Below, in pieces: positions 1 through 7,786 of a stretch of 30,620 nucleotides of DNA. This stretch comes from Bacteroidota bacterium. Lineage in GTDB: Bacteria; Bacteroidota; Ignavibacteria; SZUA-365. Location of the stretch: the NCBI GenBank assembly GCA_018224345.1, contig JAGTUW010000114.1, forward strand, positions 1 through 30,620, given 5' to 3'. A model generated the notes under the pieces. The model had not been told where the DNA came from. It worked only from the letters and a program-made list of their open reading frames with translations, and made no database searches. The number at the start of each line of letters is the position of its first letter. The stretch's first letter is position 1. The translations under genes were made by a program, and so were the position numbers.

Positions 1-1697
1 CGACCCTCACCGGTGACCAGGCCGACGTCCGGACGACCGGCACCCTCTCCTGTACCGACACCCGTGCCCCGTCCATCGCGGCCGGCACCCTCTCCTGTAC
101 CGACACCCGTGCCCCGTCCATCGCGACCGGCACCCTCTCCTGTACTGACACCCGTGCCCCGTCCGTTACGGCCGGCAAAAGCGATGGGGTCGCCGGGAGG
201 AACGAAATCCTCGTAGCCGGGGCCATCGGGACAACCGTCTTCATCCTCGATACTGTTATAGATTTCCGGGATGAGCGGACACAGGTCTTCGCCGTCCCAG
301 ATGCCATCCCCGTCCGTATCGCGATCGAGGGGATTCGTGCGGGAGACAAAAACTTCATGGGCGTCATCGAGGCTGTCACCATCTGAATCCGGTTTGTTCG
401 GGTCGGTACCGTAGAACGCAAGTTCCTCATAGTCAGTCAGTCCGTCTTCGTCTGTATCGGAATTGAGAGGGTTGGTGCGATAGGTCACAATTTCGTTGAA
501 ATCGAAAATACCGTCTCCGTCCGTATCAGGATTCAACGGATCGGTACCATGGACACGAACCTCATCATAATCACTGAGACCGTCGAAATCACTGTCGACC
601 AGTGTGGGGTCGGTGCCGAGGTTGATTTCTTCCTTGTCACTCAATCCGTCTCCATCGGTATCATGGGCCAGAGGATTTGTGCCGTGTACATAGATTTCCT
701 CGAAATCCGTCAACCCGTCTCCATCGGTATCGACAAGGTCCGGACGTGTACGAAACACCGTTACTTCGTAGTAATCCCCAAGGCGGTCGTCATCGGTATC
801 CCATTGTATGGGGTGGGAGTTGTGATACTGTATTTCCTCGTAATCGGAAAGGCCATCTCCGTCGGAATCCGGTTCATACACATTGCTATCGAATGCTTCC
901 TCTGACCAGTTCGGCAGCAGATCTCCGTCATAGTCGTCATCACGGAAGAGGTACACCCGCAGACCGATTGTTGCGGATAAAATATTGTCGTTGGATTCGA
1001 CAGAACGATAATCCCGTGCCCCTCCGCTTTTGATGTAGTCGATGGTCAGCAGTCTCTCGTCATAGGCATCGAGATCACCCTGATAAATCGTGGTGTAACG
1101 CAACTCCGTGCTCAACGCGATCGAGGGGGTGAAAAAGACATCCAGACCGATTCCGAACGGAACCGAAATCGCTCCCGGTATATCAGCCTTCGGACGCGTG
1201 GATACCACATCGCCGCCATGATCCTCTGCATTGTAGATCGTAACACCGGCTCCGATCAGCAGTGACAGGTCGAAGATAGAATGTTGCAACGGCCGGTACT
1301 GCATGAGTATATGAAAACTGCTGAATTCAGTCCAGCGATCCCCTTCTTCGGGCCCGAACTGAAAATCGTACAGCACCGGATCAACGTCGGCAGGTGACCG
1401 CCGGTAGGAGAATTTGCCGTAATCAACACCAATCCCGAGGGAAAGAAACGTGCGTACCGAATACATGCCACTCAGCGAGAGCTGGCGGGTGTCATCGTAG
1501 GGTGAGAAATCCCCGTCATAGCGGTTTACGCCACCGGCAAAGCGGAAGGCAAGCAATCCCCGGGAATAGCGCGTGCGGTACTCATCATCGAGCATACCGA
1601 CGTCCTGCTGCGCCTGCATGGAAATGGATGTCAGAACGAAGAAGAATACCAGGAGAAGAAAGGTACGAGTATATGTTGGCAGGCACGTAGGCGGCAT
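1..1697 (-). CDS. Outer-membrane beta-barrel protein with TSP type 3 repeats (3' end outside window)
   Basis: Reading leftward from ATG 1697, the frame stays open for 565 codons to the window edge, so the C-terminus is missing. Residues 1-30 form a signal peptide (hydrophobic LLLVFFFVLTSIS, then QAQQ). About residues 30-250 look like a beta barrel with alternating aromatic and Gly-rich strands. Residues about 252-495 contain seven or more Asp-rich repeats of the DTDGDGLSDYEE type, the calcium-binding thrombospondin type 3 pattern, ending in a DGCPDGPGYED segment. Residues about 510-554 are three copies of a 15-residue Gly-rich unit. In this family an OmpA-like peptidoglycan-binding domain usually follows, but that part cannot be seen. 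An in-frame ATG at 1619 would lose the signal peptide, so 1697 is preferred; a weak SD-like AAGAACGGA lies upstream. Barrel plus TSP3 is clear; the function is inferred as structural. Confidence 0.8.
   Translation of the reverse strand, partial: MPPTCLPTYTRTFLLLVFFFVLTSISMQAQQDVGMLDDEYRTRYSRGLLAFRFAGGVNRYDGDFSPYDDTRQLSLSGMYSVRTFLSLGIGVDYGKFSYRRSPADVDPVLYDFQFGPEEGDRWTEFSSFHILMQYRPLQHSIFDLSLLIGAGVTIYNAEDHGGDVVSTRPKADIPGAISVPFGIGLDVFFTPSIALSTELRYTTIYQGDLDAYDERLLTIDYIKSGGARDYRSVESNDNILSATIGLRVYLFRDDDYDGDLLPNWSEEAFDSNVYEPDSDGDGLSDYEEIQYHNSHPIQWDTDDDRLGDYYEVTVFRTRPDLVDTDGDGLTDFEEIYVHGTNPLAHDTDGDGLSDKEEINLGTDPTLVDSDFDGLSDYDEVRVHGTDPLNPDTDGDGIFDFNEIVTYRTNPLNSDTDEDGLTDYEELAFYGTDPNKPDSDGDSLDDAHEVFVSRTNPLDRDTDGDGIWDGEDLCPLIPEIYNSIEDEDGCPDGPGYEDFVPPGDPIAFAGRNGRGTGVSTGEGAGRDGRGTGVGTGEGAGRDGRGTGVGTGEGAGRPDVGLVTGEG
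35..169. repeat. Three 45-bp tandem repeats inside the barrel/TSP3 gene
   Basis: The block beginning CACCCTCTCCTGTAC recurs at 41, 86 and 131, an exact 45-bp period, with only a few substitutions between copies. The unit is 15 codons, so it encodes three in-frame copies of a Gly/Thr-rich segment (core GRGTGVGTGEGAGR) just after the TSP3 repeats. A partial, diverged copy may continue to the left edge. Confidence 0.9.
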
Positions 1698-1799
1698 GCG
1701 TATTAATATCCGTTCTTGTAAACAACTGAAACAGACTTACCGCAAACTACGAAAACCGCGAATCAAAACCAGCGGCATACACCATTCACAACACTGATC

Positions 1800-1990
1800 A
1801 GCTTTTTTTCTTCTATGCTGGGGAGTGTGCAGCTTTTTGTGTAAACGGGTATTTTGATCGCACGGCGAGCGCGTCGTTCGGGCGCGTCACCGGAGTGGCG
1901 GCGCGGCGATAAGCGAAAGCGGGGTGGTGCAATTTTTCATTTCCCTCATTTCCCTCATTCCCCTCATTCCCCACTCCTGACTCTTGACTC
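1800..1990. repeat. Possible dispersed intergenic repeat with four 9-bp direct repeats
   Basis: Four 9-bp units (CATTTCCCT, CATTTCCCT, CATTCCCCT, CATTCCCCA) lie at 1938-1973. Next to them is a GC-rich hairpin at about 1890-1915 (GCGCGTCAC, loop CGGA, GTGGCGGCGC with one bulge) that has no U tract. The stop codon of the methyltransferase gene (1964-1966) falls inside the 9-bp repeats. The composition differs from the flanking coding DNA and resembles a multicopy intergenic element, but only one copy is visible here, so its dispersed nature is inferred. Confidence 0.4.
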
Positions 1991-2770
1991 CTTCTTCCCC
2001 AGCGCATGCAGCACGATACCATACGCGACAGCGAGATTGAGCGATTCCACACCGCCTCCGGGAATATGGATACGGTGCGTGGCGAGATCGAGGACCTCCT
2101 GCGGCAACCCATGCGCCTCGTTACCGAAGAGCAGCAACTCGCGTCCGCCCGGTCTGTAGTCATGCAGCGGCGTCCCGTCCCCGACCACGACCGCGGCCAC
2201 CTCCCTCCCGCTCCTGTGCGCGAGCGTCTGGATTTCAGCGGCCGAGGAAACTTCTCCGAGCTGCACGCGAAACAGTGATCCCATGGAGGCGCGGACGGTC
2301 TTCGGGTTCCATGGATCGACGCTGCCGCTGGAGTACAACAATCCACCACCTCCGAACCAATCCGTCGTACGGATGATCGTGCCCATGTTACCGGGATCGG
2401 TGATCTGCCAGAGCACAGGGAGAGGCATTCCATCAGGCGCCATGCGCAACGTTCGTTCCACATCCGGTTCGGGAAGTTCCGCCACTGCGGCGATTCCCTG
2501 TGGCTGTCTGGTGTCACTGATTTTCCCAAATTGCGGCGCATTCGCAAGGAGCACCGGCACACCAGCCGCTTCCATCCCGGCCAGCAACGGGGCGAATCGT
2601 TCGACACGCTCATGAGTAACGATAACGGAAGCGATGCGCGCCCCGGCCGCAAGGGCTTCTCCGATGAGCCGTTCTCCCTCGATAATGAAACACCGCTGCT
2701 CTTCGCGTGCCTTCCGGCGGTGCAACTTCCCCAGGTCGACGGCGGCCTGTCTGGTCAAACTCTCGTACAT
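1964..2770 (-). CDS. TrmH/SpoU-family RNA 2'-O-methyltransferase
   Basis: A 268-residue protein of the SPOUT class, which transfers a methyl group from S-adenosylmethionine to the 2'-OH of a tRNA or rRNA nucleotide; the target base cannot be told. An N-terminal substrate-binding region (about 10-100, with FIIEGERLIGEAL) precedes the knotted catalytic domain. The three SpoU motifs are present: DPGNMGTIIRTTDWFG at 125-140 (R134), LLFGNEAHG at 213-221 (E218), and IPGGGVESLNLAVAYGIVL at 237-255 (N245). ATG 2770 was chosen because the longer frame back to 2923 would run through the upstream lipoprotein gene. The gap to that gene's stop is only 4 bp, suggesting an operon. The last eight residues (ESRVRSGE) are encoded by repeat-like DNA and are probably not part of the fold. 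Confidence 0.92.
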   Translation of the reverse strand: MYESLTRQAAVDLGKLHRRKAREEQRCFIIEGERLIGEALAAGARIASVIVTHERVERFAPLLAGMEAAGVPVLLANAPQFGKISDTRQPQGIAAVAELPEPDVERTLRMAPDGMPLPVLWQITDPGNMGTIIRTTDWFGGGGLLYSSGSVDPWNPKTVRASMGSLFRVQLGEVSSAAEIQTLAHRSGREVAAVVVGDGTPLHDYRPGGRELLLFGNEAHGLPQEVLDLATHRIHIPGGGVESLNLAVAYGIVLHALGKKESRVRSGE

Positions 2771-2774
2771 GCGC

Positions 2775-3173
2775 TCAGTTGTTCCTCGCACCTTCAAGAA
2801 TCCAGGTACGGATTCCGTCAAGCTGATTGCTGTTGATGATGATGGGAACGTTGATAGGGTGCGGCAGACGACCGTCGATTTTCTGCAGCAGCAGACTGCT
2901 CTCCGGATCACCGGCAATGACAATGCCCGGGCGTTCGGTCATCGCGAAATATGAGGTCAGACTCAGATTCCCGGAACGCGTGTGGTCGTCATGACAACCG
3001 TAATTGGCACAACGCAGATTGAAGAACGGCTGTACATGTGCCATGTAACTGACATCCTCTTCCGGGAAAACTATTTCGTCTCCCGGACGGGTCCCACTGT
3101 CATCACATGAAAAGGTCGCCACCGCCATCACCAGGAGGAAGAGGCCGAGGAGAAATGTATGCATCCGTTTCAT
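2775..3173 (-). CDS. Small cytochrome-c-like lipoprotein
   Basis: A 132-residue protein with a lipoprotein signal peptide (hydrophobic 7-20, lipobox ATFSC, lipidated C23). The mature part has VQPFF followed by C55-ANYG-C60-H61, a CX4CH arrangement resembling the first haem-binding segment of the short c-type-cytochrome-like lipoproteins of this phylum, where the usual spacing is CXXCH. A second conserved block (GDPESSLLLQKIDGRLPH) matches the SxLyxk...mPH part of those domains. Whether haem is bound with four residues between the cysteines is uncertain. The gene is directly upstream of the methyltransferase gene, with a 4-bp gap. Membrane anchored, facing the periplasm or cell surface; physiological role unknown. 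Confidence 0.72.
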   Translation of the reverse strand: MKRMHTFLLGLFLLVMAVATFSCDDSGTRPGDEIVFPEEDVSYMAHVQPFFNLRCANYGCHDDHTRSGNLSLTSYFAMTERPGIVIAGDPESSLLLQKIDGRLPHPINVPIIINSNQLDGIRTWILEGARNN

Positions 3174-3340
3174 TTTATTGATCCTTGTATGGTACTGCGT
3201 TCCCCGGTCCGGAACGGAGGGTTCTTCCGAATATCGCGAAATTCAGACAAAAGACCGAAGACCATCTCTCCCGTCGTATTGAACACACTCCACCCGACGA
3301 GCGCCGCGGCAGGGTTTTCCCCGGATCATACCTTGTGTTG

Positions 3341-3412
3341 TAGCGCGTACGGGAATTGAACCCGTGTTTTGGCCTTGAGAGGGCCACGTCCTAACCGCTA
3401 GACGAACGCGCC
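3341..3412 (-). tRNA. tRNA-Glu (anticodon CTC)
   Basis: On the minus strand 72 nt fold into a full cloverleaf. The acceptor stem is GGCGCGT/ACGCGCT with a G-U first pair. The D arm is GTCTAGCGGTTAGGAC. The anticodon stem is TGGCC/GGCCA with loop CTCTCAA, giving anticodon CTC at 3377-3379. The T stem is ACGGG/CCCGT with loop TTCAATT. The TTCGTCTAG start is typical of tRNA-Glu. The discriminator base is A, and the next bases are CAA, so CCA is not encoded and must be added after transcription. Confidence 0.96.
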
Positions 3413-3422
3413 AGGAAACCTC

Positions 3423-3452
3423 AATATATATCGGAATGGGTGTCGCTTGCAA
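3423..3452 (-). promoter_or_regulatory. Candidate sigma-70-type promoter of tRNA-Glu
   Basis: On the minus strand, -35 TTGCAA (3447-3452) and -10 TATATT (3423-3428) are separated by 18 bp. Transcription would start about 4 nt before the tRNA 5' end, which is short but possible. Confidence 0.4.
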
Positions 3453-3532
3453 GTAAGGAAGCAATAAGAAGTGAAGAACGCCTCTCAGCAATGCCCTCTG
3501 TCGGAATGAAAAAGAACATAAACCGAAGATAT

Positions 3533-3742
3533 TGCGCTCGCCGCGGCCGGGAAGCCAGCGTTATTTGCAGATAATGCGCTCGCCGCGGCCGGGAAGCCAG
3601 CGTTATTTGCAGATAATGCGCTCGCCGCGGCCGGGAAGCCAGCGTTATTTGCAGATAATGCGCTCGCTGCGGCCGGGAAGCCGGCGTTATGTACAGATAA
3701 CGCGCTTGCTGCGGCCGGGAAACCGGCGTTATGTGCAAATAA
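3533..3742. repeat. Five 42-bp tandem repeats in an intergenic region
   Basis: Units start at 3533, 3575, 3617, 3659 and 3701. Copies 1-3 are nearly identical and copies 4-5 drift, followed by a decayed remnant. Each unit has a GC-rich half (GCTCGCCGCGGCCGGGAAGCC) and an AT-rich half (TTATTTGCAGATAA), which is a near-palindrome around TGCA. An inverted copy of the AT half (TTATCTGCAAATAA) lies just outside at 3771-3784. There are no unique spacers, so it is not CRISPR. A 42-bp unit without stop codons keeps several frames open, so reading frames across it are not evidence of a gene. Confidence 0.93.
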
Positions 3743-3969
3743 TGCGTGCCGGGGATGGAACACGGAGAATTTATCTGCAAATAATTTTTCACGCTGCATG
3801 CGTATCGGGAGGCCATGGCATTCCATCGCCTGTCATGCTGACATCACGCTCCGCCGTTGCTGTCAGCGGGGCGGCGAAAAGCCCGGAACAGGGAGAATTC
3901 AATACCTGCGGTTCTGCCCGGACGACACTCGTCTGAACACCATGAAGCCGTTCGCAGTGGAGGCCATTT

Positions 3970-3998
3970 TTGTGAATTACGTCATTGCTGGCTATTTT
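3970..3998 (+). promoter_or_regulatory. Candidate promoter of the ABC transporter operon
   Basis: -35 TTGTGA (3970-3975) and -10 TATTTT (3993-3998) are separated by 17 bp. Each matches 4 of 6 consensus bases. The start codon at 4022 would lie about 17 nt after the transcription start, behind an SD-like GGAG at 4014-4017. Confidence 0.4.
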
Positions 3999-4021
3999 GA
4001 CGCGAATACACACGGAGCAGC

Positions 4022-4951
4022 ATGTCCATCATACACGCAGAAAGAATCACGAAAGTGTTCAACCCCCGCGGAAAGGGAGCGATCACCGCACTCAGCGAAT
4101 TGACTCTCGATGTGCGGGAAGGGGAAATTTTCGGATTGCTCGGTCCGAATGGCGCCGGGAAAACCACCTTCATCAAAGTCCTCCTTGATATCATCACTCC
4201 TACCGCAGGAAACGGGACATTGCTCGGAAGCCCCCTCGGCACCTCGAAAGCAAAAGCCATGATCGGATATCTCCCGGAAAACCACCGGTATCCGGATTTC
4301 CTGACAGGCGCGCAGGTCCTGCGCTACTTCGGTAAACTCAGTGGTATGGCCACGGCGACGCTCGATGCCAGAATTGTCGATCGTCTGCGCCTCGTGGGAA
4401 TGGAACAGTGGTACAAAACCAAAATCCGTAAATACTCGAAGGGCATGATGCAGCGTATCGGCCTGGCACAGGCATTGATCAATGATCCGAAACTGGTGAT
4501 TCTCGACGAACCGACCGATGGCGTCGATCCGTTGGGACGAAAGGAAATCCGCGATCTGCTCATGCGTCTGCGTGACGAAGGAAAGACAGTATTTCTCAAT
4601 TCCCATCTGCTCTCGGAAGTGGAACTGATCTGTGATCGCGTCGCCATTCTCAACAAGGGACGCCTGATTCGCATCGGCACGGTGAAAGAATTGACGATGC
4701 AGGAGAATACCTTTCGTATCGGCATACAGGGAGTGGTACCGGACACGTTGCACACACAGTGGGAGGCCACGAGGGTCAGCGTCCGCAAGGAGGCGGAGGA
4801 ACTGGTATGCATGCTGCCTGACGTTACCGCACTCAATGCCATGATCGATCAACTGCGTGCTGCCGATGTGTCCATCACCCGGATCAGCGAACAGCGTCAA
4901 AGCCTGGAGGATATGTTCATTGACGTCATTTCACGGGAGGAGATGCAGTGA
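4022..4951 (+). CDS. ABC transporter ATP-binding protein (ABC-2 exporter type)
   Basis: A 309-residue cytoplasmic ATPase that powers the permease encoded next to it. It has Walker A GPNGAGKTT (41-49), a signature YSKGMMQR (138-145) in the variant form usual for ABC-2 exporters, Walker B LVILDEP (158-164, with D162 and E163), and H-loop H195 in NSH. Residues about 220-309 form the C-terminal extension typical of the CcmA/NatA-like group. GGAG upstream supports the ATG. The stop overlaps the next gene's start by 4 bp, so the two are translationally coupled. The cargo is unknown. The NatA/Gld-like group also includes gliding-motility transporters in this phylum, but nothing specific shows that here. 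Confidence 0.95.
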   Translation: MSIIHAERITKVFNPRGKGAITALSELTLDVREGEIFGLLGPNGAGKTTFIKVLLDIITPTAGNGTLLGSPLGTSKAKAMIGYLPENHRYPDFLTGAQVLRYFGKLSGMATATLDARIVDRLRLVGMEQWYKTKIRKYSKGMMQRIGLAQALINDPKLVILDEPTDGVDPLGRKEIRDLLMRLRDEGKTVFLNSHLLSEVELICDRVAILNKGRLIRIGTVKELTMQENTFRIGIQGVVPDTLHTQWEATRVSVRKEAEELVCMLPDVTALNAMIDQLRAADVSITRISEQRQSLEDMFIDVISREEMQ

Positions 4952-5757
4952 AACTCTGGGCAATCATTGAATACACATTCCGGGAAGGCCTCGCCAGAAA
5001 AACCATCATCGGTTTTGCGATCATCTCGACGTTCTTTCTCCTGCTCGCCATCATCGCCGCCATCCTGATGCCGGCGACTATCGATTTCGGCGAGGGACAG
5101 GGAGAAATTGATATCACCGCGGACCCGATGCTGATCTGGCAGGTGCAGGCGACGATGACGGGCTTGATCAATTTCGCCGCCCTGGTGTTGTCTGTCTTCG
5201 CCACAGCCGCCATTCTGCCGAATACCATGGAAAAAGGCAGTATTGATCTTCTTCTCTCCAAACCCATCTCACGTGCTGAAATCCTTTTCGGGAAACTTCT
5301 CGGTAGCCTGCTTATCGTCGTAGTGAATGTCGCCTGGTTTATCGCGGGCATGTGGCTGATCACCGGGTTGCGTACCGGTGAGTGGAACATGGGCTTTCTC
5401 GCTGTCACGCTCTCGATCAGTTATACATTTCTTGTCCTTTACACTCCAATGCTCGTCATCGGAATCAGTTCACGCAGTTCCGCGCTGACAATTATCATTC
5501 TCTATGTTTTCATTTTTCTTCTGAGCCCGATTCTCGAAGCTCGTGAACCCATCGCACAGCTTGCGGGCAGTGACGCGACCAGAAGCGTACTGGATTTCTT
5601 CTATTACATTCTGCCGAAACCGGACGCGCTGAGCCAGGTTTCCTACGCACTTGTGATTCATCAGCCCATCGAGTGGATGCCTATATGGAGCAGCGGACTG
5701 TTCGCCGTCGCCATGTACGCACTTGCCCTGTGGCTGTTCCGCAAAAAGGATTTCTGA
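4948..5757 (+). CDS. ABC-2 family transporter permease
   Basis: A 269-residue integral membrane protein with about six hydrophobic segments: near 20-42, 70-95 (FAALVLSVFATAAILP), 115-140, 145-170, 175-195 and 245-262. The NTMEKGSIDLLLSKPISRAEILFG stretch (about 93-116) is the family hallmark between TM2 and TM3 of ABC-2 permeases. It starts with GTG at 4948 and shares GTGA with the ATPase stop; an AGGAG SD lies inside the upstream gene. It forms the membrane half of the exporter with the preceding ATPase. Substrate unknown. Confidence 0.9.
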   Translation: MKLWAIIEYTFREGLARKTIIGFAIISTFFLLLAIIAAILMPATIDFGEGQGEIDITADPMLIWQVQATMTGLINFAALVLSVFATAAILPNTMEKGSIDLLLSKPISRAEILFGKLLGSLLIVVVNVAWFIAGMWLITGLRTGEWNMGFLAVTLSISYTFLVLYTPMLVIGISSRSSALTIIILYVFIFLLSPILEAREPIAQLAGSDATRSVLDFFYYILPKPDALSQVSYALVIHQPIEWMPIWSSGLFAVAMYALALWLFRKKDF

Positions 5758-5794
5758 CTGATGCGCCGTTCCACGCGACAGGCGGAACGCAGCC

Positions 5795-7579
5795 ATGAAT
5801 AATCGTAAAGAGACCGCTCTGCTCCTTCTGGTGACCGCGGGAATTCTGACGTGCTTTCTTTTCCCGGTATTCGACGGGAGTATCGATCCGGGCTTTCCAC
5901 TCGATGACGGCTGGATTCACGCGACCTATGCCCGCAACCTGGCCGGGCAGGGTGAATTCGCATTCAATCCCGGAGAAGCCAGTACCGGCACGACCAGTCT
6001 GCTCTGGACAGTCACCTATGCGACAACACTGTCTGTCACGACGGCGATGCTCCCGTCAGTGGAAGCCTCCGCGCACGGGGCGGGCCATGCTGTCTGGTCG
6101 GCACTCGCCCTTTCTTCGCTCTCACTGCTGTTGCTTGTTCACTTCTGGAAGCAACTGCTTTTGCTTGCCGGCTTCTCCCGTCTGCAGGCCCTGCTCGGCA
6201 GCATTGCCCTGCTTCTCTCAGGTATCCTCGTGTGGTGGACGCTTTCGGGAATGGAAACCGTACCGTTTCTGCTCTTTGCCACACTGGCGCTGCTGGCCTG
6301 CGTCCGGGAACGCTGGGTACTCTGCGGTTTCTCACTGGCACTGCTGATACTGACGCGGCCTGAAGGACTGCTGCTTGCCCCGATCCTTGCCGGTGTCGCA
6401 TGGAAACAGTCGACACGGACGCATGGAGTGATCGTCCTTTCTCTCGGAATGCTGGGACTTGCCACCTATATCATCTGGAATCTCGCCGTCGGCGGAGGGC
6501 TGTGGACAAGCACGTTTGCCGGGAGGCAGTGGCTGGCTGTCGGAGGACGCGAGTTTTCCCACGGGATAACGGAATTCCTCACCTCATGGGTGCAACTGCA
6601 TCTGCGTTGGTTCCGTCTGCTGTTCGTGGGCATGCTGCGCTGGGCGCCGACGGAGACCCGGATCGCCGCCGTCTTCGCCCTGATCCTTCTTCTCCGGCAC
6701 GCTGGCAACGCATTTCTGAAATGGCGCAAACGGCGAACCGATTCAACTTCTGTACAAAAGAGACAGACCGCTGACACGGTCGCGGCAGCGGGGACATGGA
6801 TCATACCGGGAGTACTGATCATCTGGGCGCTGCTGCACGGTGCTGCCTATGCCCTGCTGCTGCCGTATCCCGGCCATGCGGGCCGCTATCTTGCACCTCT
6901 TCTGTTGACTGCGGCCTTTCTTTTCACGAAACTCGCATTACAGCCGCTGTTCCCGCAACGCAACATCCAGGGGAAGCCGGAGAGCACACCCGGACACCCT
7001 GCAGATAGCAGTGCGGCTTCTGCTGTCATGCATGCAGCCGGAGACACGCCCGTGCGTATCCCTCCTCTTCTGAGCAGGCGGGTCCTCCCTGCTTCCATGC
7101 TGCTTGCCGCGATGCTGCTTGTCGGCAGCGCCTCGCTCGGAAGCTGGCGCGTCGCCTGGATAAGCAGTGTCGAACATATCAACCTTGTCCATCGCCGCGC
7201 GGCGGAATGGCTCGCTGCACACACGCCGCCGCAGAGTACAGTGGCGGCTTTCGACATCGGCGCAATCGGATTTTTCGCGGAGCGCCACGTCGTCGATCTC
7301 GGCGGACTGCTCGACAGTGAGGTGCTGCCGTATATGCGCGGACGGATCGATGAATACATTCTGTCTTCGGAAGCCGGCTATGTCGCCATGATCCTTCCTT
7401 ACGAAGGCATGGATGCAGCAGGCTTTCTCCCCGCAACTCTGGGGTACGGCCGGAGAAATCCACCGGAAATACGACTCTCCACTTTCTGCTTCCCGCAACC
7501 GCGTTACAACAGACATATTACGATTACAGGCAATGCCTATCCCTGTATCGTGCTGGATCAGGTAGCATCGCAACCCTGA
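5795..7579 (+). CDS. GT-C type membrane glycosyltransferase-like protein
   Basis: A 594-residue polytopic membrane protein with about ten or more hydrophobic helices. The N-terminus has a TM helix (8-26) followed by a periplasmic loop with D37-D38 in PLDDGWIHATYARN and GEASTGTTSLLW. This is the pattern of uncharacterised ArnT/PMT-like integral membrane glycosyltransferases, in which the acidic pair in the first loop is catalytic. A soluble C-terminal part (about 450-594) follows the last helix (HRRAAEWLAAHTPP, then AFDIGAIGFF and VVDLGGLLD), which is common in this group. Such enzymes move a sugar from a polyprenyl-phosphate donor to an envelope acceptor, but donor and acceptor are unknown. 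It lies 37 bp after the ABC permease and may be in the same transcript. Confidence 0.75.
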   Translation: MNNRKETALLLLVTAGILTCFLFPVFDGSIDPGFPLDDGWIHATYARNLAGQGEFAFNPGEASTGTTSLLWTVTYATTLSVTTAMLPSVEASAHGAGHAVWSALALSSLSLLLLVHFWKQLLLLAGFSRLQALLGSIALLLSGILVWWTLSGMETVPFLLFATLALLACVRERWVLCGFSLALLILTRPEGLLLAPILAGVAWKQSTRTHGVIVLSLGMLGLATYIIWNLAVGGGLWTSTFAGRQWLAVGGREFSHGITEFLTSWVQLHLRWFRLLFVGMLRWAPTETRIAAVFALILLLRHAGNAFLKWRKRRTDSTSVQKRQTADTVAAAGTWIIPGVLIIWALLHGAAYALLLPYPGHAGRYLAPLLLTAAFLFTKLALQPLFPQRNIQGKPESTPGHPADSSAASAVMHAAGDTPVRIPPLLSRRVLPASMLLAAMLLVGSASLGSWRVAWISSVEHINLVHRRAAEWLAAHTPPQSTVAAFDIGAIGFFAERHVVDLGGLLDSEVLPYMRGRIDEYILSSEAGYVAMILPYEGMDAAGFLPATLGYGRRNPPEIRLSTFCFPQPRYNRHITITGNAYPCIVLDQVASQP

Positions 7580-7616
7580 GATAAAAAATAAATTCTTGAA
7601 AAACAGTGCTGTGGAC

Positions 7617-7645
7617 TTGCGTCAAGTCCCAAAGTGAACTATTTT
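7617..7645 (+). promoter_or_regulatory. Candidate promoter of the cold-shock gene
   Basis: -35 TTGCGT (7617-7622) and -10 TATTTT (7640-7645) are separated by 17 bp. This would give an untranslated leader of about 135 nt before the cold-shock gene. Long leaders are typical of cold-induced csp genes, but no conserved cold box is recognised. Confidence 0.35.
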
Positions 7646-7786
7646 AGGTCAAAAATTCATCCCTATCCGGCCATGCAAGCAGCCACCTTTTTTCCTGTCA
7701 CACACTCCCGGACCTTTGTGTCCGGAGTAAACCATGCTGCATCGGTCGTCAGCCGCATCTTCATTCCATGTTTTTTAGGAGGTACA

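Larger units (their letters stand above)
3413..4021. other. 609-bp intergenic region without a convincing gene
   Basis: Between tRNA-Glu and the ABC transporter gene this stretch holds the tRNA promoter, the 42-bp repeat array, an inverted repeat GCTGACA/TGTCAGC at 3837-3843 and 3861-3867 (17-nt loop, no U tract), and the ABC operon promoter candidate near 3970-3998. Frames open across the array lack a start with an SD and read through the repeats, so none is called. Confidence 0.7.

Noticed and set aside
1813..2652. 279-codon minus-strand frame overlapping the methyltransferase gene
   Set aside because: Runs out of frame through the SpoU gene and the repeat segment. Arg/Ser-rich shadow translation.
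3533..3742. CRISPR array
   Set aside because: The units are contiguous 42-bp copies with no unique spacers, and no cas gene is nearby.
3485..3936. Reading frames across the 42-bp repeats (both strands)
   Set aside because: They stay open only because the 42-bp unit has no stop in several frames. There is no SD, no conserved protein and low complexity.
3992..4900. 302-codon minus-strand frame
   Set aside because: Antisense to the ABC ATPase, which has all its motifs. No independent support.
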